A DNA stretch of 64,000 bases from Arenibacterium halophilum (GTDB lineage Bacteria > Pseudomonadota > Alphaproteobacteria > Rhodobacterales > Rhodobacteraceae), in assembly GCF_005938225.1 (NCBI RefSeq), contig NZ_VCPC01000001.1, positions 186,001 to 250,000 of the forward strand, given 5' to 3'. This document shows positions 9,182 through 17,798 of the stretch, piece by piece. The translations under genes and the position numbers were made by a program. The notes under the pieces were generated by a model. It ran no database searches and was not told where the DNA came from. It saw only the letters and a program-made list of their open reading frames with translations. Position 1 is the first letter of the stretch, and each line of letters starts with the position of its first letter.

Positions 9182-10216
9182 ATGCCTTACGTGAAAAACC
9201 TGTGGTACGCGGCCGGGTGGAGTGCGGACCTGGAACCGAACGCACTGTTATCGCGCAGGATCGTCGGCGAAGGGCTTGTGTTCTTCAGGCAGCGAAACGG
9301 TACAGCCGTAGCCTTGGAAAACAGATGTGCGCATCGCTTTGCGCCGTTGGACATGGGGTGCGTCGTCGACGCGGGGCTCCGCTGCGGCTATCACGGGCTT
9401 ATCTTCGGACCCGACGGCACATGCGTTCACAATCCCCAAGGACCGGTGCCGAGGTCAGCGCGGGTCCGCAGCTTTCCGGTTGCCGAACAGAACGGCCTGA
9501 TCTGGGTCTGGATGGGCGACCCTGACAGGGCAGACCGAACTCCCCTGCCCGACTACAGCTTTCTTGACGCGGCGAAACCGACTGCGCGCATCACCGGATA
9601 CATGCACACCCGCAGCAATTACGAAATCATGTACGACAACATCATGGACCTGAGCCATATCGACTTTCTGCACACCACCACACTGGGAAGCGGATCGATT
9701 GCCAAGGTAACACCAAGGGTTCACGCCGGTGACGGGGACGAGATCGTCATCCGGTGGCGCAGCGACGGCCAGAAAGCTGCCCCTGTCTATGACCCCTACC
9801 TGCCCGAACCCGGAGGACGGGTTGACCAGACACTCGAGGTCAGGTGGCGCGCGCCTGGTCTCATGCTGCTCGTCAATAGTTTGCAACCGGAAGGCCACGG
9901 CGAAGACGCGCAACTGGTCAGCACCAATGTCCATCTTGTGACCCCGGAGACCGAAACCACCACGCACTATTTTTACGGCGGAATCAGGAATTTCAACGAA
10001 GACGACGCCAAGATGAATGCACAACGCGCCAAGGCGATCGAGGCAGCCTTTCGGGACGAAGACAAACCGATGGTCGAAGCGGTTCAGGCAAATATGGGCC
10101 ATGAAACCGATATTCTGGCGTTGAAACCGGTCCTGCTGCCAAGCGACGCAGGTGCTGTACAGGCAAGGCGCACGATCAGGCGGCTATTGGCACAGGAAAG
10201 CGCGGCCTTGGCCTAG
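9182..10216 (+). CDS. Rieske non-heme iron oxygenase, VanA-like
   Basis: A 344-residue oxygenase alpha subunit. The Rieske [2Fe-2S] ligands are visible as C49-x-H51 and C68-x2-H71 (CAHRFAPLD ... CGYHGL), and the mononuclear iron site as NIMDLSHIDFLH, with H159 and H164. Size and motifs match the vanillate O-demethylase / aromatic O-demethylase group rather than two-subunit dioxygenases. The start MPYVKNLWYAAGW is chosen for its Shine-Dalgarno and because the family begins there; the frame is open to 9074 but that leader is low-complexity. No ferredoxin or reductase gene is nearby, so electrons must come from elsewhere. It likely starts catabolism of an aromatic or heterocyclic substrate; the exact substrate is unknown. 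Confidence 0.85.
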   Translation: MPYVKNLWYAAGWSADLEPNALLSRRIVGEGLVFFRQRNGTAVALENRCAHRFAPLDMGCVVDAGLRCGYHGLIFGPDGTCVHNPQGPVPRSARVRSFPVAEQNGLIWVWMGDPDRADRTPLPDYSFLDAAKPTARITGYMHTRSNYEIMYDNIMDLSHIDFLHTTTLGSGSIAKVTPRVHAGDGDEIVIRWRSDGQKAAPVYDPYLPEPGGRVDQTLEVRWRAPGLMLLVNSLQPEGHGEDAQLVSTNVHLVTPETETTTHYFYGGIRNFNEDDAKMNAQRAKAIEAAFRDEDKPMVEAVQANMGHETDILALKPVLLPSDAGAVQARRTIRRLLAQESAALA

Positions 10217-10266
10217 CGCCATGAACATTCCAAACCACGACACATTGCACAGCGGAGCCTTGAGTG

Positions 10267-10659
10267 ATGACAACCGACAAGATGCCTGTTCTGGAATACA
10301 CCCGCATCTACGCCGATGCCGATGGTAACTCACACTTTGCAAAAGACAGCTTTCTGTTGACCGAGCGCATCGAAGGCGCCGGGGTGCTGGATACCGCGAC
10401 AAGCGCGCTTCCGATCAAGCGCGTCTGGTTTCGCCGGGTTTCCGAGAATGACGCGATGGGCACGCCTCACTGCGCACCGCGTCGTCAATTCGTAATGCAC
10501 CTGTCAGGGGCCGTCGAAATCGAGGTCAGCGATGGCACAAAGCAGGTTTTCGGCCCTAACGAGATTGTTCTGGCCGAAGACACGCACGGCGAAGGCCATA
10601 TCACACGCGGCGTCGGAGAGCTTCCACGTGTGATGGTGGTGCTCGAAATCGCAGAGTGA
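10267..10659 (+). CDS. Small cupin-domain protein
   Basis: A 130-residue single-domain protein with cupin features: GTPHCAPRRQFVMHLSG (first motif) and GPNEIVLAEDTHGEGHITRG (second motif), with His residues placed for a metal. A GTG three bases upstream is an alternative start; the GGAG at 10254-10257 is 9 bases from the ATG. It lies 50 bases after the Rieske oxygenase gene, and its stop overlaps the next start (GTGA). It could be a ring-cleaving dioxygenase, isomerase or metabolite-binding protein for the pathway; sequence alone does not choose. Confidence 0.75.
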   Translation: MTTDKMPVLEYTRIYADADGNSHFAKDSFLLTERIEGAGVLDTATSALPIKRVWFRRVSENDAMGTPHCAPRRQFVMHLSGAVEIEVSDGTKQVFGPNEIVLAEDTHGEGHITRGVGELPRVMVVLEIAE

Positions 10660-11609
10660 CCACATCGCCCCAAACACGCGGTACAGACCCACAGGAGAAT
10701 GTGACCTTGGAAGACCTTGTCGATAGCCATTTCCATATCTGGGATTTGAACAAGAACTATTATCCCTGGCTTACCGATAAAATTTCACAGAACGTTGCGA
10801 AGGTGACCGGGGACTACCGGTCGATCCGGCAGGACTACCTTATCGACCATTTTCGCGCGGATATCGGCAGTCTGAACGTGGTTGCCGCTGTTCATGTGCA
10901 GGCCGACGCGGATCCCAAGGACAGTGTAAACGAAACCGCGTGGTTGCAGTCGGTGGCCGACAGCACCGGAAACGGGATGCCGCAGGGCATAGTGGCGCGC
11001 GGCGATCTCAGCGCGCCTGACGCCGCCGAGATCATCATGGCGCACTGTCAATATGCGAACATGCGGGGAATGCGGGTTGAAATGCACCCCGGTCTGAATG
11101 CAGCCCCGGATTACGATCCGCTGAAAGACGAAACCTGGCTTCGCAATTTTGCGCTCCTCAGGGAACACGGTCTTGTCTTCGAAGTCCGTGCCGCCTCTCC
11201 GGAGCAGACAGACGGGTTGATCCGCCTCATGCGCGAGCACCCGGACACGACATTCATCTTTCCGCACCTCGGCCTGTCGATCTGGCGGGACGAAGACAGC
11301 GTTGCGGCATGGAAACGCAACCTGCAGGTCTATCGCGAGCTTGGAAACGTGTATGTCAAACTGTCGGGCTACGGTCTGTTCGGGCTTGGATGGACGATCG
11401 AAGAGGTCCGGCCCTACGTCCTGGAGTGCATCGACACCATGGGGCCGGACAGGCTTGTGTGCGGATCGAACTATCCGGTGGATTCAATGGCGGCCTCTTA
11501 CCACCGCATCTGGGAAACGCATTCGGCGCTACTGGATGATGCCGGGTGCGACAGTGCTGAACGTCGATTGATCCTGCGGGACAACGCCATGAACGTTTAC
11601 CGCCTGTAA
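10656..11609 (+). CDS. Amidohydrolase-2 family lactonase-like hydrolase
   Basis: A TIM-barrel hydrolase of up to 317 residues. The opening VDSHFHIWDLNKNYYPWL is the D-x-H-x-H-x-W-D signature of the amidohydrolase-2 group (L-fuconolactonase, 2-pyrone-4,6-dicarboxylate lactonase, sulfomuconolactone hydrolase); FIFPHLGLS supplies a further His and VCGSNYPVDSM the late motif. This supports hydrolysis of a lactone or cyclic intermediate formed by the upstream oxygenase. The longest start is a GTG overlapping the cupin stop; a TTG at 10707, 9 bases after a GGAG, is an equally credible start and would drop 17 poorly conserved residues. Cytoplasmic; no signal peptide. Confidence 0.82.
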   Translation: MTTSPQTRGTDPQENVTLEDLVDSHFHIWDLNKNYYPWLTDKISQNVAKVTGDYRSIRQDYLIDHFRADIGSLNVVAAVHVQADADPKDSVNETAWLQSVADSTGNGMPQGIVARGDLSAPDAAEIIMAHCQYANMRGMRVEMHPGLNAAPDYDPLKDETWLRNFALLREHGLVFEVRAASPEQTDGLIRLMREHPDTTFIFPHLGLSIWRDEDSVAAWKRNLQVYRELGNVYVKLSGYGLFGLGWTIEEVRPYVLECIDTMGPDRLVCGSNYPVDSMAASYHRIWETHSALLDDAGCDSAERRLILRDNAMNVYRL

Positions 11610-11851
11610 GTGACTGCCCGCACGATATTTTTTCGCCGCCCCTGTCTCGATGCGGCGGTTCGAACGCACGCCGTCGCGCTTAGGAAGGCGCGCGATCCAA
11701 ACGCATCGTGTCATTGCGATGGGCGCCATTGCGCAACCGCTCCACACACGCATAACGTGCAATACGCCAAAATCGTCTGACAATTTTGTATTGAACGAAT
11801 CGCACCCATGGCCGATCATGGCGTGGATCAAGACCAGGGAGGACAGATCAC

Positions 11852-12496
11852 GTGAACCACAAAGCAATCTTGGGGGTTATAATCAGCTTGGCCATTTCAG
11901 TTCCGCTCGCCGCGCATGCGCAGGACGAGCCCCCCTCGCGCCTGCCACTGGTGCCGGTTGATACCGACGACCCAATTCTGCGTCCGATGTTCCAGGGAAT
12001 GATCGATCGTGGCGGAAAGCCGGCCAATATGCACAGGACAGTTGGAAACGCTCCGGCCATCTTCAAAGAATATGTCGATCTGGCCTATGCCATCCGGCGG
12101 GACGCGATCACGCCGCGCCTCGACCGCGAAGTGATGATCATGCGCGCGGCCCAACTGGCCAATGGCGAGTACGAGTTCCTCGCCCACAAGGCTATGGCGC
12201 TTGGCTGCGGGCTGACGGAAGAGCAGGCAAATGCAATGGAGAACTGGCAGGACAGCGATCTGTTCGACGAACGCCATCGCGCGATCCTTGCCTATGCCGA
12301 TGGGCTTGCCAGCCCGGACAGCGTCGACGACGAAACCTTCAATGCGCTTGCAAAGCACTACAACCCGCAGGAAATCGTCGAACTGACCATGACGGCGAAT
12401 TTCTATACCGCCGCGGCCCGGCTGACCAACGCGCTGAAAGTTCGGCCTGACGCCGACATCGAAAAGCTGTCCAAGCTGCAATCCTGCAGTGGCTGA
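11852..12496 (+). CDS. Exported AhpD-fold / carboxymuconolactone decarboxylase-like protein
   Basis: A 214-residue protein with an N-terminal signal peptide (VIISLAISVPLAAHAQ, cleavage after the AHA near residue 22-23) and a carboxymuconolactone decarboxylase-like helical domain (DREVMIMRAAQLANGEYEFLAHKAMALGCG, then ERHRAILAYADGLA). Relatives act as gamma-carboxymuconolactone decarboxylases or alkylhydroperoxidase-like proteins; the CxxC redox pair of AhpD is absent. Export is odd for this fold and suggests a periplasmic step before uptake. The GTG start has a strong Shine-Dalgarno, GGGAGGA, 8 bases upstream. A 242-bp gap after the amidohydrolase holds an inverted repeat CAAAAT/ATTTTG at 11768-11788, so it may have its own promoter. 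Confidence 0.78.
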   Translation: MNHKAILGVIISLAISVPLAAHAQDEPPSRLPLVPVDTDDPILRPMFQGMIDRGGKPANMHRTVGNAPAIFKEYVDLAYAIRRDAITPRLDREVMIMRAAQLANGEYEFLAHKAMALGCGLTEEQANAMENWQDSDLFDERHRAILAYADGLASPDSVDDETFNALAKHYNPQEIVELTMTANFYTAAARLTNALKVRPDADIEKLSKLQSCSG

Positions 12497-12562
12497 TGGT
12501 TGCCCTGCCCGCGTTTTGCCGTTCGGCGGCATAAGCCATTGCGGGACGTGGTGCTGACCCCA

Positions 12563-12597
12563 CCTTTGCCCTTCTGGTGTCGCCAGAGGGGCAAAGG
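12563..12597. terminator. Long hairpin between convergent genes
   Basis: Two 15-base arms, CCTTTGCCCTTCTGG and CCAGAGGGGCAAAGG, pair with a single mismatch around a 5-base loop (TGTCG). It lies in the 216-bp gap between the convergent AhpD-like and acyl-CoA ligase genes, so it may end transcription from both sides. No T-run follows on either strand, so a classical intrinsic terminator is not shown. A second, shorter repeat (CTGACGC/GCGTCAG, 12668-12695) follows. Confidence 0.55.
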
Positions 12598-12712
12598 CGC
12601 AAGCGCTTGATTTCTGCGGATCAGATCATCCGCGCCACCGTCTTGGGTCTGATGGCGCCAGACAAGGCTGACGCGATCCTGCCCACAGGCGTCAGTCCCG
12701 TCAGGGCGCTGG

Positions 12713-14335
12713 TTAGCGTGACGCAGCCTTGGCGCCCTCTGCGTTGGCAAGGATCGCGCGCAGGGCCTGCTTCTGGATCTTGCCGTTGTTGTTGCGCGGC
12801 AAAGGCGTGTCCAGAAAGTTGTAGGTTTCCGGGACCTTGTAATCCGACAATCGCGCGGCGCAGTAAGCCTTCATGTCGGCACTGTCTCCGGCAACCCCTT
12901 CGCGGGTCTGGACGAACACATGCACCCGCTCTCCAAGTACCGGATCGGGATGGCCGACAACCGCACATTCCTGCACGGCGGGGTGATGGCTTAGAATTTC
13001 CTCGACCTCGGCGCAGTAGATCTTAAAACCACCCCGATTGATCATGTCCTTCTTGCGATCGAGAATGCGAAGAAAGCCACCTGCGTCCATCGTGCCTATG
13101 TCGCCCGAACGCCAGTATCCATCGACGAATTCCTTCGCATTCGCCTCGGGGTTGTCGAAATACCCGGGCACGACCATCGGCCCCGAAATCAACAGCTCTC
13201 CCGGCTCGCCAACATCGACATCCCTGCCATCGTCACTGACCAGCCTCACCTTGGCGCAAGGGACCAGCTTCCCCACGCTGTCCATGTTGTCCCGCCAATC
13301 GCTGATCGGCATGATTGTCGTAGGAGAGGTTGTCTCTGTCGATCCGTAGGCGTTGACAAGCACCAGTTGCGGAAGCTTTGCTCCTAGTGCCTCGATCGTG
13401 GCCGTCGGCATCGGCGCGCCGCCGAAGCAGCCGATCCGCCAGGCCGACAGATCAACATTGTTCAGGTCCGAATGCAGCGCGATCAGGGTATAGATCGTGG
13501 GAACCAAGATCGAGAATGTCATCCTTTCTCTCGATGCAAGCTCCAGAAAGGCCCGGCGCTCGAAAGACTCGCGCATGATGATCGCGCTTCCGCCAACCGA
13601 CAGGATGGAAAACATCACGCCCACCAGCCCTGTAACATGGGACATGGGAACCGCGATCAGGGCGCGATCTTCATTCGTCAGGCAAAGCGTTTGCGCAAAG
13701 GCCATCGCAGAGTGCACGATTCCCAGATGCGTCAGGATCGCGCCTTTCGGCCGCCCCGTCGTGCCAGAGGTATACAGGATGACAGCGGCATCTTCTTCGT
13801 CCGCCGGCACCGGATCGACGGGTTCATCTGGCAGCAGCAGGCTTGCGAAGGACGGCGATATGCGCCCTTCGATCGAATAGGCGTGGCGAAGTGCCGGGGT
13901 GCTCGCGCTCTCGGGCAGGATCTCCGACAGCGCGTCTTCGTAGATCAAAATCCCGGCGCCGCAATCATTCAGGATGAATTCAAGTTCCTGTTTCTGAAGC
14001 CGCGTGCTGACCGGTACGGAAATGGCTCCGATCCGGATACAGGCCAGCACGATTGCCATATATTCCCACCGGTTCTTCAGGAAAATAGCGACCCGGTCGC
14101 CGACACCGATGCCCTGCGCCCTCAGTCCGGCGGCGATGGCCGAAACCTCGACATCCAGTTCCCGGTAGCTCAGGCGCCGTTCGTCGATAAGTGCCGGGCC
14201 ATCCGCGACGGCGTTGACGACAGTCTCGAACATGGCGGATACGGTCGACGGACGATCCGCGTAACACGCCATGCTGCGCCCATCGAAATGGGTCTCGGTC
14301 CGCAGTTGCGGAACGTTGTCGCTATGCTGGTTCAT
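12713..14335 (-). CDS. Acyl-CoA / aryl-CoA synthetase (ANL superfamily)
   Basis: A 540-residue AMP-forming ligase. The motifs appear in order: YTSGTTGRPKGAILTH (P-loop), NAYGSTETT, YWRSGDIG, DRKKDMINRGGFKIYCAEVEE (hinge) and PLPRNNNGKIQKQAL with the catalytic lysine. It should activate a carboxylic acid to its CoA thioester through an acyl-AMP. It is the last gene of the minus-strand block, 89 bases after the creatinase-fold gene and downstream of a TRAP transporter, so the imported acid is its likely substrate (inference). The specific acid cannot be read from the sequence. Confidence 0.88.
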   Translation of the reverse strand: MNQHSDNVPQLRTETHFDGRSMACYADRPSTVSAMFETVVNAVADGPALIDERRLSYRELDVEVSAIAAGLRAQGIGVGDRVAIFLKNRWEYMAIVLACIRIGAISVPVSTRLQKQELEFILNDCGAGILIYEDALSEILPESASTPALRHAYSIEGRISPSFASLLLPDEPVDPVPADEEDAAVILYTSGTTGRPKGAILTHLGIVHSAMAFAQTLCLTNEDRALIAVPMSHVTGLVGVMFSILSVGGSAIIMRESFERRAFLELASRERMTFSILVPTIYTLIALHSDLNNVDLSAWRIGCFGGAPMPTATIEALGAKLPQLVLVNAYGSTETTSPTTIMPISDWRDNMDSVGKLVPCAKVRLVSDDGRDVDVGEPGELLISGPMVVPGYFDNPEANAKEFVDGYWRSGDIGTMDAGGFLRILDRKKDMINRGGFKIYCAEVEEILSHHPAVQECAVVGHPDPVLGERVHVFVQTREGVAGDSADMKAYCAARLSDYKVPETYNFLDTPLPRNNNGKIQKQALRAILANAEGAKAASR

Positions 14336-14424
14336 TCGTCACTCCACCTCAGGCCTTGGGCATTCCCTGTCCGATCATCCGACGTAGCGGAGCCGCCTGC
14401 AAGAGCCAGACGAACGCCGAAGCC

Positions 14425-15738
14425 TCATTTGACATGGCCAATTTCCAACGGCGTATCCACCAGCTTTTCTGCGCCGCCGGGACGTACCACCATGAAGTCG
14501 CCAAGCATGACGCCAACGTCGACCTTCCATTCTGAATCGTGCAGGTCAATGTTGTTCCCCAGCGTCATGCCCTCTTCCAGCTCAAGTTCGCGCAGCCCAT
14601 CGCCATTGCCGGGGTTGTTGCCGTATCCGCTTTCGTAGACCACGCTGAATTCGGGCGATGCCGTTCCCTTGGAGTTGAAGCCAAGTTCGACCCAATCGAC
14701 GTTTGCTTTCTTCGCCGGTGCCCGGATCATTTCAACCGCTTCGCCAAAGGTGCGGCCCGGCACCAGCGCCTCCTGGCTGGCGTGAAGACATTCAACCGCC
14801 ACGTCCCACAGTCGTTTCAAGCCATCGGGCACGGTTTTGCCAAGGTACACGGTGTACTCGGTATGCACGCGGTAGCCGCCGTATTGCGTATGGAATTCGG
14901 AAATCACAAGATCGCCATCCTGCAAGGGGCGCATGGTTGGAACCGCCGGATGTTCGAACCCGTGAAGCAGATGCCAAAGTTCGTCCTCCGGGTGGTCGAC
15001 CGGCCCTGCCGCGAACAGGTTGAACATGATCGGTTCCGCGCCATTGGCGATCTGGGTATGAAGCATGTCGGCAAACACCTTGGCGTCGGGCGTGCCGGGC
15101 TGACAGGATTCCAGCATTGCATCAACCGCCTTGCGGGCAACCTTGCCCGCCTTCCGCATCATGTCGATTTCTTCCTCGCTCTTGGTGAACCGCATTTCTG
15201 ACAGAAGCGAGGTCGCGTCGACGAATTCGACATCGGGCAGAACCTTTTCCAGCCCCAGAATATCGTGATGCAGGAAAGTTGTCTGGGTCTGAAGGAAGGA
15301 TGAGAACCCGACCAGTCCGATCCGGGACTTGCTCAGCCCCCGTCGAGTCACTTCGTCCGCAATCCCCGGCGCGCCGCTCTTGTTGCGGAAATCCTGAACC
15401 CATTCCTGCGTTGATTGGAGCAAGCTTACCGGGCGGTTCATGTGCGCGACGTTGCTCCAGACCACCGGTTCGCCGACCAGAGGAAACAGGGCATCGGCAC
15501 CGAACGCGGTTCCAACCTGCAACAGGTACCGCAGGTTGCCCATGCCGTTACCGGTGGAAATGTCATTCCCCATCAGGATCAGCGCGTCCAGCTTGGCGTG
15601 CAGCATCTTCTTGCGAAGCTTGTCCCACCGGCGGTTACGCTCTGTCAGCGAGATTTGCGGGATATGCTGCAACAGCTCTCTGGTCGCGTGGAAAACTTCG
15701 GGCAGCGGGCGTTTCGTTGGCGGAAAATCGGGTTGCAT
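14425..15738 (-). CDS. Creatinase/aminopeptidase P-fold (M24) protein with altered metal site
   Basis: A 437-residue two-domain protein: a creatinase N-domain (about 40-210) and a pita-bread M24 domain (MRKAGKVARKAVDAML onward). In metallo-M24 enzymes two aspartates sit in a D-x-G...Y-x-G-Y-x-x-D pattern; here the equivalent stretch is SEFHTQYGGYRVHTEYT, so the first Asp aligns with Glu and the second with His, and the late Glu region reads GMTLGNNIDLHDS. It is therefore unlikely to be an ordinary metallo-peptidase; creatinase-like hydrolysis or a DddP-like lyase activity are alternatives. The start at 15738 has AGGAG upstream. Grouped with a TRAP importer and an acyl-CoA ligase. Confidence 0.75.
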   Translation of the reverse strand: MQPDFPPTKRPLPEVFHATRELLQHIPQISLTERNRRWDKLRKKMLHAKLDALILMGNDISTGNGMGNLRYLLQVGTAFGADALFPLVGEPVVWSNVAHMNRPVSLLQSTQEWVQDFRNKSGAPGIADEVTRRGLSKSRIGLVGFSSFLQTQTTFLHHDILGLEKVLPDVEFVDATSLLSEMRFTKSEEEIDMMRKAGKVARKAVDAMLESCQPGTPDAKVFADMLHTQIANGAEPIMFNLFAAGPVDHPEDELWHLLHGFEHPAVPTMRPLQDGDLVISEFHTQYGGYRVHTEYTVYLGKTVPDGLKRLWDVAVECLHASQEALVPGRTFGEAVEMIRAPAKKANVDWVELGFNSKGTASPEFSVVYESGYGNNPGNGDGLRELELEEGMTLGNNIDLHDSEWKVDVGVMLGDFMVVRPGGAEKLVDTPLEIGHVK

Positions 15739-15904
15739 CAGTGTCTTGCTCCTAAAGTGTTCCGGTTGCAGCCGAGCGGTCCGATGCCTGTCATGGCATG
15801 GGATCAACGGCAGATTTCAGTTGAGTTCCCCTGCGGCCAGACCATCGTTCAGACGGCTGGCATCTCGCAGGGTGTTGAGATGTCGGCGTCCTGTTCGCGC
15901 TGCC

Positions 15905-17179
15905 TCAACCCAGCAATCGCACGAGGAACAGGGACAGGCCCGGCCAGTAGGTCACGATCATCAGCGCGATGATGTTGGTGATGAAGAAGGGAACAAGCCC
16001 CCGGTAGATGTCCTTCAGCGGCATGTCGAACATGGCTTGTGCGATAAAGATGTTGACCCCGAATGGCGGCGTGAACAGTCCGATCTGGATGTTGACCGCC
16101 ATGATGATGCCGAAATGGATCAGATCGACTCCCATGCTGATTGCGATCGGCGCAAGAAGTGGCGTCAGGACAAGGATCGCCGAAGTCGGGTCGATCAGCG
16201 CGCCCACGATCAACAGAAAGCAGTTGATGATCAGCAGGCCAAGCCAGGGTTCGACATCCAGTGCGTTGAACGCATTCACCAGCGCCGCAGGAATACCGCT
16301 GACCGTCAGGATCCACGAATATACCCCGGCCGCGGCGACGATGATGACAACCTGCGCCGTCAGGTATACCGAATCTGCGGCGATATCCCAGACATCGGCC
16401 CAGGTCATGGATTTGTAGACGAAGACGGTGACCACCACGGCGTAGACGCAGGCCACGCCACCCGATTCCGTTGGGGAAAAGATGCCGGTATAGATCCCGC
16501 CAAGGATGATGACAGGCATCAACAGCGCCCAGACGCCATCGCGGCTGGCGCGGAAGAACTCTTGCCAATGGAACGGCTGCGTGTTGCCGACACCCTCACG
16601 CGCGGCAACGATGTAGATGCAGATCGCCATCAGCAGCGCCAGAAGAAGCCCCGGCAGGAAACCGGCAAGGAACAGCAACGACACAGCCTGCTCTGCCGAC
16701 GCTCCGTAAAGGATCATCACGATGGACGGCGGAATGAGAGAGGCGATCCCCCCGGAGGTGACAACAAGGCCCGCCGAGGTCGCTCCGCTGTACCCATTGG
16801 CAAGCAGCGGTTTGTACATCAGCCGCCCGATCGCGGCGACCGTCGCCGGACCGGACCCGGAAATGGCACCGAATACGGTACATGCGCCGACGGTGGTCAG
16901 ACCAAGACTGCCACGCACGCCGCCGATGAGGGACATGACCCAGGCGATGATGCGGTTGGAGATACCGCCCCGCGCCATGAGCTCGCCTCCGAACATGAAA
17001 AAGGGCACCGCCATAAGCGCGAAGCTGTTGATGCTGCCCAGCATCTGCTGATGGAGCAACGTCAGCGGGATGTTCATGTAAAGAACAAGGCTGGCAATGG
17101 ACGCCACCAGCAGGACGAGGAAAATGGGAAAGCCGAAGACAGCAAGGCCTATCGGCAGCAAGGTAAGTGTCCATGCCAT
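15905..17179 (-). CDS. dctM: TRAP transporter large permease (DctM)
   Basis: A 424-residue integral membrane protein with about 12 hydrophobic segments and the DctM signatures MAVPFFMFGGELM, GAISGSGPATVAAIG, IPPSIVMILYG and FSPTESGGVACVY. It is the sodium-driven channel subunit of a tripartite ATP-independent periplasmic transporter. The start MAWTLTLLP at 17179 lies two bases after the DctQ stop codon; the frame extends to 17287 only through DctQ coding sequence. Works with the adjacent DctQ and DctP. Confidence 0.92.
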   Translation of the reverse strand: MAWTLTLLPIGLAVFGFPIFLVLLVASIASLVLYMNIPLTLLHQQMLGSINSFALMAVPFFMFGGELMARGGISNRIIAWVMSLIGGVRGSLGLTTVGACTVFGAISGSGPATVAAIGRLMYKPLLANGYSGATSAGLVVTSGGIASLIPPSIVMILYGASAEQAVSLLFLAGFLPGLLLALLMAICIYIVAAREGVGNTQPFHWQEFFRASRDGVWALLMPVIILGGIYTGIFSPTESGGVACVYAVVVTVFVYKSMTWADVWDIAADSVYLTAQVVIIVAAAGVYSWILTVSGIPAALVNAFNALDVEPWLGLLIINCFLLIVGALIDPTSAILVLTPLLAPIAISMGVDLIHFGIIMAVNIQIGLFTPPFGVNIFIAQAMFDMPLKDIYRGLVPFFITNIIALMIVTYWPGLSLFLVRLLG

Positions 17180-17180
17180 G

Positions 17181-17765
17181 TCAGTAACCAGCCTCTTTCT
17201 TGGCTTCGCTTTCAGAGCTCGATGCCGGTGGCATCGAAGCGGCCGCGTCGTCGTGCGGCGAGAGGGCTTGCCGCACCTTGGCGACAAGTTGGTAGACCCC
17301 GGCCAGTGCCATCAGACCGAACCCGACCAGCAGTGCGGCATTGGGAATGGCCAGTGGCAGCCCTTCGACCGCAGTGCGCTGATCGTTGCGCACCAGCATC
17401 TCGGTCGCCTGCCACGATTGCGGCACCACGATCAACGCAACCGCAAGCAGGCAGGCCGCGCTGCACGCAAGAACGACGGACCGAGACCGACGTGGGAAGA
17501 CCGAGGCAACAAGATCAATGCTGAGGTGTTTGTCATCCAGCGTGATAAGCGCTGCGCCGATGAACGCCGACCAAAGCATGATATAGGTGATGATTGTCTC
17601 GGCCCAGAATATCGGCGCCTGAAGGATATACCTCGCAATCACATTCGAGAAATTGATCGCGACGCTGACAATCATCAGCGTCCCCAGGAAAAGCCGTATC
17701 CAGGATCGGCCACGCTGCACGAGCGAGCGTGGCCGGGTCTTGGTAGTTTCGGACACGTCAGACAT
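17181..17765 (-). CDS. dctQ: TRAP transporter small permease (DctQ)
   Basis: A 194-residue protein with four predicted membrane helices and the DctQ pattern (VIARYILQAPIFWAETIITYIMLWSAFIGAA, then DDKHLSIDL). The C-terminal tail is polar (SSSESEAKKEAGY). It follows dctP by 33 bases and directly precedes dctM, so all three subunits are present in the order P-Q-M on the minus strand. Confidence 0.9.
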   Translation of the reverse strand: MSDVSETTKTRPRSLVQRGRSWIRLFLGTLMIVSVAINFSNVIARYILQAPIFWAETIITYIMLWSAFIGAALITLDDKHLSIDLVASVFPRRSRSVVLACSAACLLAVALIVVPQSWQATEMLVRNDQRTAVEGLPLAIPNAALLVGFGLMALAGVYQLVAKVRQALSPHDDAAASMPPASSSESEAKKEAGY

Positions 17766-17798
17766 GCGTCACCCGCGACAAGACGATCTTCACCCGCA

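Noticed and set aside
12497-12712. A small protein gene in the convergent gap
   Set aside because: Open frames here overlap the hairpin, have no ribosome site and show no similarity to known families.
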